Assembly (NCBI GenBank): GCA_963758845.1
Contig: CAVWWX010000002.1
Span: 1,178,001-1,242,000, forward strand
Reading direction: 5' to 3'
DNA length: 64,000 nucleotides
Source of the DNA: JBDTSW01 sp963758845
GTDB lineage: Bacteria; Actinomycetota; Thermoleophilia; Solirubrobacterales; 70-9
Of this stretch, positions 45,505 through 53,219 are shown piece after piece (positions within the stretch are counted from its first letter, which is position 1; the number at the start of each line of letters is the position of its first letter). Under the pieces are notes generated by a model, which worked only from the letters and a program-made list of their open reading frames with translations, was not told where the DNA came from and did not search any database. Made by a program: the position numbers and the translations under genes.

Positions 45505-46701
45505 ATGGGCGACCCCGAATCGGTTGTGGCGGCGCAGGAAGGCCGGGCGCAGGCGGTCCCGGTGGCCTTCGAGGGCGCGACCAAGCGCTATCCGGGGTCC
45601 GACCGGCCGGCCGTCGATGACCTCTCGCTGGAGGTCGAGGCCGGTGAGATCTGTGTGCTGGTGGGCCCGTCGGGATGCGGCAAGACGACCGCTATGCGCA
45701 TGGTCAACCGCATGGTGGAGATCACCGAGGGCGACATCCTGGTCGGCGGAACGTCCGTGCGCGACCGCTCGCCCGCCGAGCTGCGGCGCGAGACCGGCTA
45801 CGTCATCCAGCAGATCGGTCTGTTCCCCCATCGCACCATCGCCGAGAACATCGGCACCGTTCCCGGCCTGCTGGACTGGCCCGCCGAGCAGGTCAAGGCC
45901 CGCGCCGCTGAGCTCCTGGGCCTGATCGGGCTGGATCCCGAGCTGGCCGGGCGCTACCCGTCACAGCTCTCCGGGGGACAGCAGCAGCGCGTGGGGGTCG
46001 CCCGCGCCCTCGCCGCCGACCCGGGGCTGATGCTGATGGACGAGCCGTTCGGCGCCGTGGACCCGATCAACCGCGAGCGCCTGCAGAACGAGTTCCTGCG
46101 CCTCCAGTCCGAGCTGCGCAAGACGATCCTCTTCGTCACCCACGACATCGACGAGGCGATCAAGATGGGCGACCGCATCGCGATCCTTCGCGAGGGCGGC
46201 AGGGTCGCGCAGTACGCGACGCCCGCCGAGCTCCTGATGGCGCCAGCCGACGACTTCGTCGAGGACTTCGTGGGCGCCGACCGCGCGCTCAAGCGCCTCG
46301 CGCTCCTGCGCGTGTCCGACATCAGCCTGTGGGAGGCCCCGCTGGCCCACGTCGGCCAGGCGACCGCCGAGGTCCGGGCCAAGCTCGCCGGCGCCGAAGT
46401 GCCGCACGCGCTGGTGGTGGACCCCGATCGCCGCCCGCTGGGCTGGCTCTCCGACGCCGACCTCCAGGCGGAGATCGTGCCGTCCCGTCCCAACTTCGCC
46501 GCGGATCCGATTCTCGAGCGCGACGACGTCATGCGGGACGCCCTGTCCGACTTGCTTCAGGCCGAGACGCAGTACGGCCCGGTGGTCGACGCCGAAGGCC
46601 GGATCGCCGGCATCCTCTCGGTCGAGATCATCTCCGAGTTCCTCAGCTCTCAGGACGCACTGGAGGAGGAGCACCCGGCCGCCGAGCGCCCGCTCGGCTG
46701 A
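45505..46701 (+). CDS. opuCA: Glycine betaine/carnitine/choline ABC transporter ATP-binding protein (OpuCA-like, with CBS pair)
   Basis: ATPase of an osmoprotectant importer, 398 residues. Walker A is VGPSGCGKTTAMRMVNRM, the Q-loop is VIQQIGLFPHRT, the signature is LSGGQQQRVGVARAL, and Walker B is LMLMDEPFGAVDPINR. The ADRALKRLALLRVSDI region and two C-terminal CBS motifs (LGWLSDADLQAEIVP, and QYGPVVDAEGRIAGILSVEI) sense ionic strength in homologues. The order ATPase-permease-permease-binding protein matches OpuC/ProU-like systems of Gram-positives. ATG at 45505, 24 bp after the LysM gene. Confidence 0.92.
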   Translation: MGDPESVVAAQEGRAQAVPVAFEGATKRYPGSDRPAVDDLSLEVEAGEICVLVGPSGCGKTTAMRMVNRMVEITEGDILVGGTSVRDRSPAELRRETGYVIQQIGLFPHRTIAENIGTVPGLLDWPAEQVKARAAELLGLIGLDPELAGRYPSQLSGGQQQRVGVARALAADPGLMLMDEPFGAVDPINRERLQNEFLRLQSELRKTILFVTHDIDEAIKMGDRIAILREGGRVAQYATPAELLMAPADDFVEDFVGADRALKRLALLRVSDISLWEAPLAHVGQATAEVRAKLAGAEVPHALVVDPDRRPLGWLSDADLQAEIVPSRPNFAADPILERDDVMRDALSDLLQAETQYGPVVDAEGRIAGILSVEIISEFLSSQDALEEEHPAAERPLG

Positions 46702-46706
46702 GCGCG

Positions 46707-47444
46707 ATGGGGCTCCTCGCTCAGCTCGGCCCGACGCTCGCCCAGATCGACGACAGCTTCTTCAAGGACCGCTCCGAGTCGGACTGCATCTCGGAGAACG
46801 GGATCTTCTGCGCGAGCTGGGCGATCGACAACATCGACCGCTACACGACGCCGGCGCTCGAGCACATCGTCCTGGTCCTGGTCTCCGTGGTGCTCGGCTT
46901 CGCGATCGCCCTGTCCCTCGCCCTGCTGTCGCATCGGCGCCGCTGGCTGATCCCGCCGCTGAACATCGGCACGGGCATCCTCTACACGATCCCCAGCATC
47001 GCCTTCTTCTTCCTGCTGTTGCCGATCACCGGCCGCGGCAACGTGACGGCGGTGATCGCGCTCACCGCGTACACGCTTCAGATCCTCTACCGCAACATCA
47101 TCGCCGGCCTCCAGAACGTCCCGGCCGACACGAAGGACGCCGGACGGGGCATGGGCATGTCCGACCGCCAGCTCCTGTGGAAGGTCGAGCTGCCGCTGGC
47201 GATGCCCGAGATCATCGCCGGCCTGCGGATCGCCACGGTCTCCACCGTTGCGCTGGCCACCCTGGCGGTGTTCGCCGGCGGAGACGGCCTCGGGACGCAG
47301 CTCATCGGGGGCTCGAACATCAACTTCCGGACAGGTGTGCTCCTCGCCGGCGGGGCGGCGATCCTGATCGCGATCACGTTCGACCTGCTCCTGGTCCTCT
47401 CCCAGAGGCTGTTGGCGCCATGGCGGAGGGTGAGGCCGGTATGA
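46707..47444 (+). CDS. opuCB: Osmoprotectant ABC transporter permease (OpuCB-like)
   Basis: Permease of 245 residues with about five to six helices. The coupling loop is AGRGMGMSDRQLLWKVELPL and the preceding helix is GTGILYTIPSIAFFFLLLPI, both characteristic of OpuCB/OpuCD. A short N-terminal segment with two cysteines (SDCISENGIFCASWA) precedes the first helix and may face outside. ATG at 46707, 5 bp after opuCA. The stop overlaps the start of the second permease. Confidence 0.92.
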   Translation: MGLLAQLGPTLAQIDDSFFKDRSESDCISENGIFCASWAIDNIDRYTTPALEHIVLVLVSVVLGFAIALSLALLSHRRRWLIPPLNIGTGILYTIPSIAFFFLLLPITGRGNVTAVIALTAYTLQILYRNIIAGLQNVPADTKDAGRGMGMSDRQLLWKVELPLAMPEIIAGLRIATVSTVALATLAVFAGGDGLGTQLIGGSNINFRTGVLLAGGAAILIAITFDLLLVLSQRLLAPWRRVRPV

Positions 47445-48178
47445 GCCTGGACTTGCTTCCGCTTGCCGACGTCTTCAGCTCGTTCGGGGACGCATTCGAC
47501 TTCATCACCAGCCCGCAGCCGTCGGAGTTCGCCGCGCGCGAGGTCGGGGGCCCGGACGAGGTCCTCGACAAGCTGATCGCCCACCTGAGGGTGAGCGGCG
47601 CGGCGTTCGCGGCCGCCGTGCTGGTGGCCCTGCCCGTCGGCGTATGGCTGGGCCACCGGGGCCGTGGCGAGGGCGTGGCGATCTCCGTCGGCAACGCGGG
47701 GAGGGCGATCCCCGAGCTTGCCCTGATCGCGTTCCTCGTCGCCTTCGTGGGGATCGGGTTCGTGAACGTCACGATCGCGCTCGCCGTGCTGGGCATCCCG
47801 CCGATCCTCACCAACTCGTTCGTCGGGATCAGCCAGGTGGACCGCACGGCGGTTGAGGCCGCAAAGGGCATGGGAATGACCGGCTGGGAGGTCGCCCGCA
47901 AGGTCGAGCTTCCGCTCGCGGTGCCCACGATCTTCACCGGGCTGCGCACGGCCGCCATCAACATCATCGCCACCGCCACGATCGCGACGCTCGCCGGTGA
48001 GACCACGCTGGGCGACTTCATCATCAACCGCAACGTGTTCGGCGACGCCGGGGTCCTCGCCGGCGCGATCCTGGTGGCCACACTCGCGATCACCGTCGAG
48101 CTGGCGTTGTCGGGCCTCCAGCGCCTGCTGACGCCCCGCGGGCTCGAGCTCCAGCGGGCCGCGGCGGCCCAGGTTTAG
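47441..48178 (+). CDS. opuCD: Osmoprotectant ABC transporter permease (OpuCD-like)
   Basis: Second permease, 245 residues, with the conserved VGNAGRAIPELALIAFLVAF helix and coupling loop AAKGMGMTGWEVARKVELPL. GETTLGDFIINRNVFGDAGV near the end is typical. ATG at 47441 overlaps the opuCB stop (ATGA). An in-frame ATG at 47420 would add seven residues. A 124-bp gap with two hairpins follows before the binding protein. Confidence 0.92.
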   Translation: MSLDLLPLADVFSSFGDAFDFITSPQPSEFAAREVGGPDEVLDKLIAHLRVSGAAFAAAVLVALPVGVWLGHRGRGEGVAISVGNAGRAIPELALIAFLVAFVGIGFVNVTIALAVLGIPPILTNSFVGISQVDRTAVEAAKGMGMTGWEVARKVELPLAVPTIFTGLRTAAINIIATATIATLAGETTLGDFIINRNVFGDAGVLAGAILVATLAITVELALSGLQRLLTPRGLELQRAAAAQV

Positions 48179-48205
48179 ATGAGCAATTAGGCCGGTGTAC
48201 CCAAT

Positions 48206-48234
48206 GGGTGCGGCGCCGCGGCGGCCGCGCACCC
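48206..48234 (+). terminator. Intra-operon hairpin before the binding-protein gene (possible attenuator)
   Basis: GGGTGCG at 48206-48212 pairs with CGCACCC at 48228-48234 around a GC-rich loop. A second perfect hairpin, GCCTCCGC at 48259-48266 with GCGGAGGC at 48269-48276, lies just before the AGGAGG ribosome site. No T-tract is seen. Such hairpins between the permease and binding-protein genes often set their relative mRNA levels. Confidence 0.4.
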
Positions 48235-48302
48235 GTTCGGCGTAGGATGCGCCGCACGGCCTCCGCGTGCGGAGGCGCCCACAAGAGGAGGATGCCCCCG
48301 CA

Positions 48303-49283
48303 ATGAGTCCCAACCCACGACTGCGCCTGCTGTTCGCGCTGCTCGCCGCGTTCGTGATCGCCGTCGCCTTCGCGGCCTGCGGCGATGACGATGACGAGTC
48401 CAGCGACGACGGAGGCGAGACCTCGTCCACCGCGATCGAGGCCAACCCCGACAACGAGGGAATCGAGCTGACGATCGGCTCCAAGAACTTCGACGAGCAG
48501 TTCATCCTCGGTGAGATCTACGCCCAGGCCCTCGAGGCCGCCGGCTACACGGTCAGCACCGACCTCAACCTCGGCTCCGAGCAGGTCGCCCTGAAGGCGC
48601 TCCAGTCGGGCGAGATCTCGGGCTATCCCGAGTACACCTCGACGGCGCTGACGTCCTTCTTCGGCTTCGCGCCCGAGGACGTCCCCGGCGACCCGCAGCA
48701 GGCATACGATGACTCCCAGGAGGAGTTCGAGGCCGAGGATCTGGTGGTGTTCCCGCCGACCCCGTTCTCCAGCGCCAACGCGGTGGGCCTCTTGACGACG
48801 ACCGCCGACGAGTTGGGCGTCTCGACGATCTCGGACCTCGAGGGCGTGTCGGAGGACCTGACCCTTGCCGGCTCGCCGGAGTGCCGCGAACGCGTCGACT
48901 GCCTGGCCGGGCTCGAGGACAACTACGGGCTCACGTTCAGCGGGTTCACGCCGGTCGATATCGAGCTCCGTTACGAGGTGCTCGACAAGGAGGACGCCGA
49001 CTTGTCGATCCTGTTCACGACCGACGGCCAGCTGGCTGAGTCCGACGAGTACACGCTGCTCGAGGACGACCAGAGCCTGTTGCCCGCGGGCAACGTGCTC
49101 TTCGTCGCCAGCCAGGAGGCGGTCGACGAGGCCGGCCCCGACTTCGGCGAGACGATCGAGACGGTCCAGGAGAGCCTCACGCTCGAGGTGATGCAGGAGC
49201 TGAACGCCCGCGTCAGCCTCGACCGCGAGAAGCCCGAGGACGTCGCGGCCGACTACCTCCAGGAGGCCGGCTACACGGAGTAG
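48303..49283 (+). CDS. opuCC: Osmoprotectant ABC transporter substrate-binding lipoprotein (OpuCC/OsmF-like)
   Basis: Lipoprotein of 326 residues. A signal peptide ends in the lipobox VAFAAC, followed by an acidic Asp-rich linker. The ligand domain starts ELTIGSKNFDEQFILGEIYA and contains SGEISGYPEYTSTALTSFFG and APTDVE-like later blocks (here FTPVDIELRYEVLDKEDADL), matching OpuAC-family quaternary-amine binding proteins. ATG at 48303 with AGGAGG at 48286-48291. It closes the importer and is followed by a strong terminator. Confidence 0.93.
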   Translation: MSPNPRLRLLFALLAAFVIAVAFAACGDDDDESSDDGGETSSTAIEANPDNEGIELTIGSKNFDEQFILGEIYAQALEAAGYTVSTDLNLGSEQVALKALQSGEISGYPEYTSTALTSFFGFAPEDVPGDPQQAYDDSQEEFEAEDLVVFPPTPFSSANAVGLLTTTADELGVSTISDLEGVSEDLTLAGSPECRERVDCLAGLEDNYGLTFSGFTPVDIELRYEVLDKEDADLSILFTTDGQLAESDEYTLLEDDQSLLPAGNVLFVASQEAVDEAGPDFGETIETVQESLTLEVMQELNARVSLDREKPEDVAADYLQEAGYTE

Positions 49284-49307
49284 CCGCCGTCGGATATCCC
49301 AGCGGCA

Positions 49308-49338
49308 AACGGGCCGGGTCAGCGCGACCCGGCCCGTT
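49308..49338 (+). terminator. Terminator of the opuC operon
   Basis: A perfect 13-bp stem, AACGGGCCGGGTC (49308-49320) with its complement (49326-49338), closes a 5-base loop and is followed by ccgttt. It lies 25 bp after the binding-protein stop. Confidence 0.85.
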
Positions 49339-49370
49339 CCGTTTCAGCGGCCGCGGGTAGTTGGGCGCCG

Positions 49371-50021
49371 ATGACCACCTGCGCCATCCTCGACATCGAC
49401 GGCACTCTCGTCGATACGAACTACCACCACGCCCTTGCCTGGGATCGTGCTCTGCGCGCTCACGGCGCCGAGGTCCCGCTGTGGCGGATCCATCGCCACA
49501 TGGGCATGGGTGGCGACCAGCTCGTTGCGGCGCTGGTGGACGAAGGCTTCGAGGCCCAGTGCGGCGACGATGTCCGTGCTGCCGAGGGCGAGCGCTACGG
49601 CGAGGTGATCGGTGAGGTACGCCCGCTGCCCGGGGCGCTCGGGTTGATCCAGGAGCTGAAGCGCCGCGGGCACCGAGTGGTGCTGGCCAGCTCGGCGAAG
49701 GAGGAAGAGGTCGAGCACTATCTCGACCTGCTCGGCGCCCGCGAGCTCGCCGACGCGTGGACGACCTCGGCCGACGTCGAGGCGACGAAGCCCCAGCCGG
49801 ATCTGGTGACCGCCGCGATGCGCGGCGCCGGGTCGCTCTCGGCGGTGATGGTCGGCGATACGCCATGGGACGTCATCGCGGCCACGCGGGCGGACGTCAA
49901 GACGATCGCGGTCCTGAGCGGGGGCTATGGCGAGCGCGAGCTTCTGGACGCCGGGGCAGTGGCCGTCTTCCCATCGGTCGCGGAGCTCCGCGACGGGCTC
50001 GATTCCACGCCGCTTCGCTGA
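49371..50021 (+). CDS. HAD family hydrolase (phosphoglycolate phosphatase-like)
   Basis: Haloacid-dehalogenase-type phosphatase of 216 residues. Motif I is AILDIDGTLVDTNYHHALAW (nucleophile Asp in DIDGT), motif II is VVLASSAKEEE, motif III Lys is in EATKPQPDLV, and motif IV is AVMVGDTPWDV. The alpha-helical cap between motifs I and II is the Gph/beta-phosphoglucomutase type. Substrate unknown. The gene starts 33 bp after the opuC terminator. Confidence 0.9.
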   Translation: MTTCAILDIDGTLVDTNYHHALAWDRALRAHGAEVPLWRIHRHMGMGGDQLVAALVDEGFEAQCGDDVRAAEGERYGEVIGEVRPLPGALGLIQELKRRGHRVVLASSAKEEEVEHYLDLLGARELADAWTTSADVEATKPQPDLVTAAMRGAGSLSAVMVGDTPWDVIAATRADVKTIAVLSGGYGERELLDAGAVAVFPSVAELRDGLDSTPLR

Positions 50022-50059
50022 AGTCGTGGGGGCGAGGAAACCAGCCCTCGCCGCCGAAC

Positions 50060-51145
50060 ATGGACGGTGGCATGGCGTCCGACCGCCCATCCACGCGCAC
50101 GATCATGCGCATCGTCCTCCTCGTCGTGCTCGCGGCGCTGGCGCTCTACATCCTCTACCGGGTCCGCAAGCCGCTGTCGTTCATCGTCGTCGCCGGCTTC
50201 ATCGCGATCGCGATGACCGGCCCGGTGAACCTCCTCCAGCGCTTCATGAAGCGGGGGCTGGCCGTCGCAACCGCCTACCTGATCCTGGTCGCGATCCCGA
50301 TCCTGCTGGGTGTGCTGCTGATCCCGACGATGGTCGGGCAGGCCGAGGACCTGGCGAACAACGTCCCCACCTACGCGGCGGACGTGACGAAGTTCGTGGA
50401 GGAGAACCAGACGCTGAACGACCTGAACGAGAAGTACGACTTCACCAGCGAGATCGAGTCGGCGGCTAAGGAGCTGCCGAGCAAGATCGGTGACGCCGCG
50501 AACGTCCTCAAGGACATCGGCGTTGGGGTCATCAACTCGATCTTCGCCTTCGTCACGGTGCTGGTGCTGTCGATCTTCATGGTCGGCGCCGGGCCGCGTT
50601 GGAAGGACCAGTTCTTGAAGACGCAGACCGCCGACCGGGCAGAGCGCATCGACAACGCCGCGCTGCACGTGGCCAACGCCATCGGCAACTACATCGGCGG
50701 CGCCATGCTGCAGGCGGGGATCGCGGCGGTCTGCGGCTTCATCGTCCTCACCATCCTCGGCGCCCCGTTCGCCGCTCCCCTGGCGCTGCTGATCTTCTTC
50801 TTCGACCTGATCCCGGTGGTCGGCGCGACCATCGCCTCGGTCTTGATCGGGATCGTGATGCTGTTCGTCAACTTCCCGGTCGGCCTGATCGTGTGGGTGG
50901 TCTACGCGATCCTCTTCCAGCAGGTCGAGAACTACCTGGTGCAGCCGCAGATCCAGAAGCGAGCGACCAAGATCGAGCCGTTCATCACGCTCGTCGCCGT
51001 GCTCTTCGGCTCGACCCTCTTCGGAGTCCTCGGCGCGATCCTCGCGATCCCCACCGCCGCGACGATCCAGATCGTGACGCGCGAGTACATCGCCTACCGC
51101 CGCGAGTCCGACGCTGGCCCCGCCCCCGAGCCCGCCCCGGCGTAG
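50060..51145 (+). CDS. AI-2E family transporter (PerM/YdiK type)
   Basis: Membrane protein of 361 residues with about eight helices. The first two are IVLLVVLAALALYILYRVRK and PLSFIVVAGFIAIAMTGPVN. A charged extramembrane stretch of about 80 residues follows (EENQTLNDLNEKYDFTSEIE). The C-terminal block AAPLALLIFFFDLIPVVGATIA, then NYLVQPQIQKRATKIEPFIT, is the family signature. Actual substrates vary in this family (Na+/H+ antiport or signal export). ATG at 50060; internal ATGs at 50072 and 50105 are alternatives. Confidence 0.9.
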   Translation: MDGGMASDRPSTRTIMRIVLLVVLAALALYILYRVRKPLSFIVVAGFIAIAMTGPVNLLQRFMKRGLAVATAYLILVAIPILLGVLLIPTMVGQAEDLANNVPTYAADVTKFVEENQTLNDLNEKYDFTSEIESAAKELPSKIGDAANVLKDIGVGVINSIFAFVTVLVLSIFMVGAGPRWKDQFLKTQTADRAERIDNAALHVANAIGNYIGGAMLQAGIAAVCGFIVLTILGAPFAAPLALLIFFFDLIPVVGATIASVLIGIVMLFVNFPVGLIVWVVYAILFQQVENYLVQPQIQKRATKIEPFITLVAVLFGSTLFGVLGAILAIPTAATIQIVTREYIAYRRESDAGPAPEPAPA

Positions 51146-51153
51146 CGGGACAA

Positions 51154-51561
51154 ATGGCGAGCGCCGGCGCGGCCGGGCCCGAGGTACTGGCGGCCGGGGG
51201 CCTGGTGGTCCGGCCGGGCAGAGGCGGGCCCGAGATCGCGCTGGTGCATCGCCCGAAGTACGACGACTGGTCGTTGCCGAAGGGGAAGCTCGAGCCGGGG
51301 GAGGGCTTCGAAGCTGCGGCCACGCGCGAGGTCGAGGAGGAGACCGGCCTGCGCTGCGAGCTGGGAGGCGAGCTCGAGCCCGCGCGCTACCGCGATCGCA
51401 AGGGCCGCCGCAAGGAGGTCCGCTACTTCCGCATGACCGCGCTCGGTGGCTCCTTCCAGCCCAGCCCGGAGGTCGACGAGCTGCGGTGGGCCAATCGGGG
51501 GCTGGCGCTGGAGCTGTTGAGCCATGCACATGACCGCTTCCTCGTCTCGACCCACGTGTAG
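51154..51561 (+). CDS. NUDIX hydrolase
   Basis: Nucleoside-diphosphate-linked hydrolase of 135 residues. The Nudix box GKLEPGEGFEAAATREVEEETGLRCEL fits GX5EX7REUXEEXGU. The N-terminal EVLAAGGLVVRPGRGGPEIA and SLPKGKLEPGE resemble diadenosine-polyphosphate or MutT1-like enzymes, but there is no C-terminal phosphoglycerate-mutase domain as in MutT1. ATG at 51154, 8 bp after the permease stop, so probably one transcript. Confidence 0.9.
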   Translation: MASAGAAGPEVLAAGGLVVRPGRGGPEIALVHRPKYDDWSLPKGKLEPGEGFEAAATREVEEETGLRCELGGELEPARYRDRKGRRKEVRYFRMTALGGSFQPSPEVDELRWANRGLALELLSHAHDRFLVSTHV

Positions 51562-51915
51562 TACGAACGTCCACGCCCGTGGCCCTTCGCGCGGCGCGGC
51601 GTCGCCCGGGCCGATGGAGGGGTGGGCATCACGGGTGGAGCCGGCCTCGTGCCGGAACAACCGCCCGGATGAGACCGGGCCCATCAACTCCCGGTCGACG
51701 CGAAGCAACACATGACCCCGGGGCGCCCTCGCGGCGCCCCGCGGGGCACCTCCAATGCCGGGGCGGAGTGCCGTAGGTAGGCGCTTCGCCCCGTTGCATG
51801 AAAACGGGGCGCCATGGGCGCCCCGCTCACTGCCGTCAGACTGCGCGCGCCGTTGGGGGGTTTGCCGACGCGCGCGGTCTGGCGGCAGTAACCGACTTCC
51901 CACCCCCAGAGGGGG
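51562..51915. other. 354-bp gap with a dense array of GC-rich hairpins; possible structured RNA
   Basis: No convincing protein gene is present between the NUDIX stop and the convergent membrane-protein stop. The stretch 51719-51890 is unusually structured. A 9-bp hairpin is formed by CGGGGCGCC (51719-51727) and GGCGCCCCG (51733-51741), and the same two arms recur at 51805-51813 and 51817-51825. The second copy competes with CGCCCCGTT (51787-51795)/AACGGGGCG (51803-51811). Then 51829-51849 pairs with 51869-51889 through 21 consecutive pairs, two of them G-T, around a loop holding six Gs in a row. A final CCCCC/GGGGG hairpin lies at 51903-51915. The first 140 bp of the gap holds nothing I recognise. 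It may be a small RNA, an attenuator or a set of terminators. Confidence 0.35.
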
Positions 51916-52365
51916 CTAAACCACGTCGGTGGCCTCGCGCGCGGGCGGCGCCTGGCGCAGGCGCAAGCCCGCCACGGCCACCGCTGCCGCGCCGCCCAGG
52001 GCCAGGAACAGGCCGTAGCGAAGCCGGACTCGATCGAAGCCGGCGATCTCCTCCGGCCGGTCGATCGCGAGGTATGAGACGAGGATCGCGATCCAGGCGC
52101 CGGCCACGATCAGCAGGGCGCCCTCGTCCAGGGGCCGGGGCAGGCGGCGCTCACCCGCGGACACCCACACCACGGCGACGGCCGCGGCGGCGGCCACGAG
52201 CAGGGCGGCGTGTGCCGGGTTGAACGCCTCGAGGCCCGTCTGCGAGAACCCGCCGAAGAGCTCGAGCTCGATGCCGTACCAGGGAAACAGGAGGCTCCCC
52301 GCGACCGCTACCGCGCCCAGGCCCGCCAGACGCTCGGCTGGCCGAAGCCGCTCGACCCGGCCCAT
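51916..52365 (-). CDS. Small multi-pass membrane protein of unknown function
   Basis: A 149-residue protein with four hydrophobic helices, for example LAGLGAVAVAGSLLFPWYGI, AALLVAAAAAVAVVWV, GALLIVAGAWIAILVSYLAI and YGLFLALGGAAAVAVAGLRL. The pattern (FPWYGIELELFGGFSQTGLEAF) resembles small actinobacterial membrane proteins without assigned function. The ATG at 52365 overlaps the DUF2203 stop by one base. It probably belongs to the same transcript as DUF2203 and the EVE gene. Confidence 0.75.
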   Translation of the reverse strand: MGRVERLRPAERLAGLGAVAVAGSLLFPWYGIELELFGGFSQTGLEAFNPAHAALLVAAAAAVAVVWVSAGERRLPRPLDEGALLIVAGAWIAILVSYLAIDRPEEIAGFDRVRLRYGLFLALGGAAAVAVAGLRLRQAPPAREATDVV

Positions 52366-52746
52366 CAGTCCAGCGGCTGGCGGCCGGCGAAGCCGTCGTC
52401 CACGCCGTGCCAGTGGGAGATGCCGTCCTCGCCCAGGTGCCAGCACAGATAGGCCTCCGCTCCGTCGAGCATCGCCGGGAAGTCGATCAGGCCCCGGTCG
52501 ATGTCACGGATCACGATCCCGTGGCTCGTTCAGCGCCGCCAGCATCCCGCGCACCCGCAGGAACGCCTCGCCCACCTGACGGCCCTCGGCGCCGCCGCCG
52601 TTCCCGCTCGAGGCGTCGGCGAGGATCGTGTGGGCCTCGGCGTCGGTCAGCGAGTCCTTCGCCTCGCGGAGCTCGAGCAGGAGCGGCTCGATCACGGGCA
52701 GGAGCGCCTCGGCCTCCGCCCGGGTGAAGTGGCGATCGTGGATCAA
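52365..52746 (-). CDS. DUF2203 family protein, one frameshift
   Basis: Small soluble protein, 126 residues after correction. The family start is HFTRAEAEALLPVIEPLLLE, and the Asn/Gly-rich GNGGGAEGRQVGEAF block follows. After a shifted base near 52527 (extra C in gagccacggg), the second half reads HGIVIRDIDRGLIDFPAMLD, then YLCWHLGEDGISHWHGVDDG and FAGRQPLD. This is exactly the DUF2203 C-terminus, so the gene is complete apart from one inserted base. The most likely start is a TTG at 52746 overlapping the EVE gene stop. Function unknown. Confidence 0.75.
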
Positions 52747-53219
52747 CTGACCGCCGCGACCGCGCCGAGGCGCTCGCGCAGCACGGCGCCGTCGGCGGCG
52801 CTCACCGTCCGGAGTTGGCCCTGGAAGGCCAGATGCCAGTGCTCGGCCGGCCACTTCGCCACGTGCTCGAGCTCTCCGGCGAGCCCTTCGGCGGGCACGA
52901 ACTCGTCCTCCGCGAGCACCCGCACAGGCTCGGCCTCGACGCGCCACGGGTACGCCTCCGGACGGGGCTTCGTTCCCTGCGGCCAGATCGGCGTGCGGTC
53001 CTCGAACATGTGCGAGCGGACGCGGGCGATGCCGCCGAACGCCTGCATTCCCGTGACGTAGAACGCGATCTCGTCGCCGGGCTCAAACTCGGATGCCTGC
53101 CGGCGCCGGGCCTCCTTGAAGCCGATGACGTCGAATCCCCGCTCGGCATAGATCCTGAAGTTCTCCAGCGAGCCGGTGAGGATCCAGGTGCTCCCGGCCG
53201 GCGAGTCGCCGTGGCTCAT
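52743..53219 (-). CDS. EVE domain-containing protein
   Basis: A 158-residue PUA-like EVE domain, a fold that binds modified bases or nucleotides. Landmarks are TWILTGSLENFRIYAERGFD, FEPGDEIAFYVTGMQAFGGI and the closing strand EHVAKWPAEHWHLAFQGQLR. Starts at ATG 53219, overlapping the hydrolase stop by 4 bp. Located between an alpha/beta hydrolase-like gene and DUF2203 on the same strand. No restriction or defence gene is adjacent. Confidence 0.85.
   Translation of the reverse strand: MSHGDSPAGSTWILTGSLENFRIYAERGFDVIGFKEARRRQASEFEPGDEIAFYVTGMQAFGGIARVRSHMFEDRTPIWPQGTKPRPEAYPWRVEAEPVRVLAEDEFVPAEGLAGELEHVAKWPAEHWHLAFQGQLRTVSAADGAVLRERLGAVAAVS

Noticed and set aside
51796..51825. Treating the hairpins after the NUDIX gene as simple terminators only.
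   Set aside because: They lie more than 150 bp beyond the stop, lack T-tracts, and include mutually exclusive pairings and a repeated arm.
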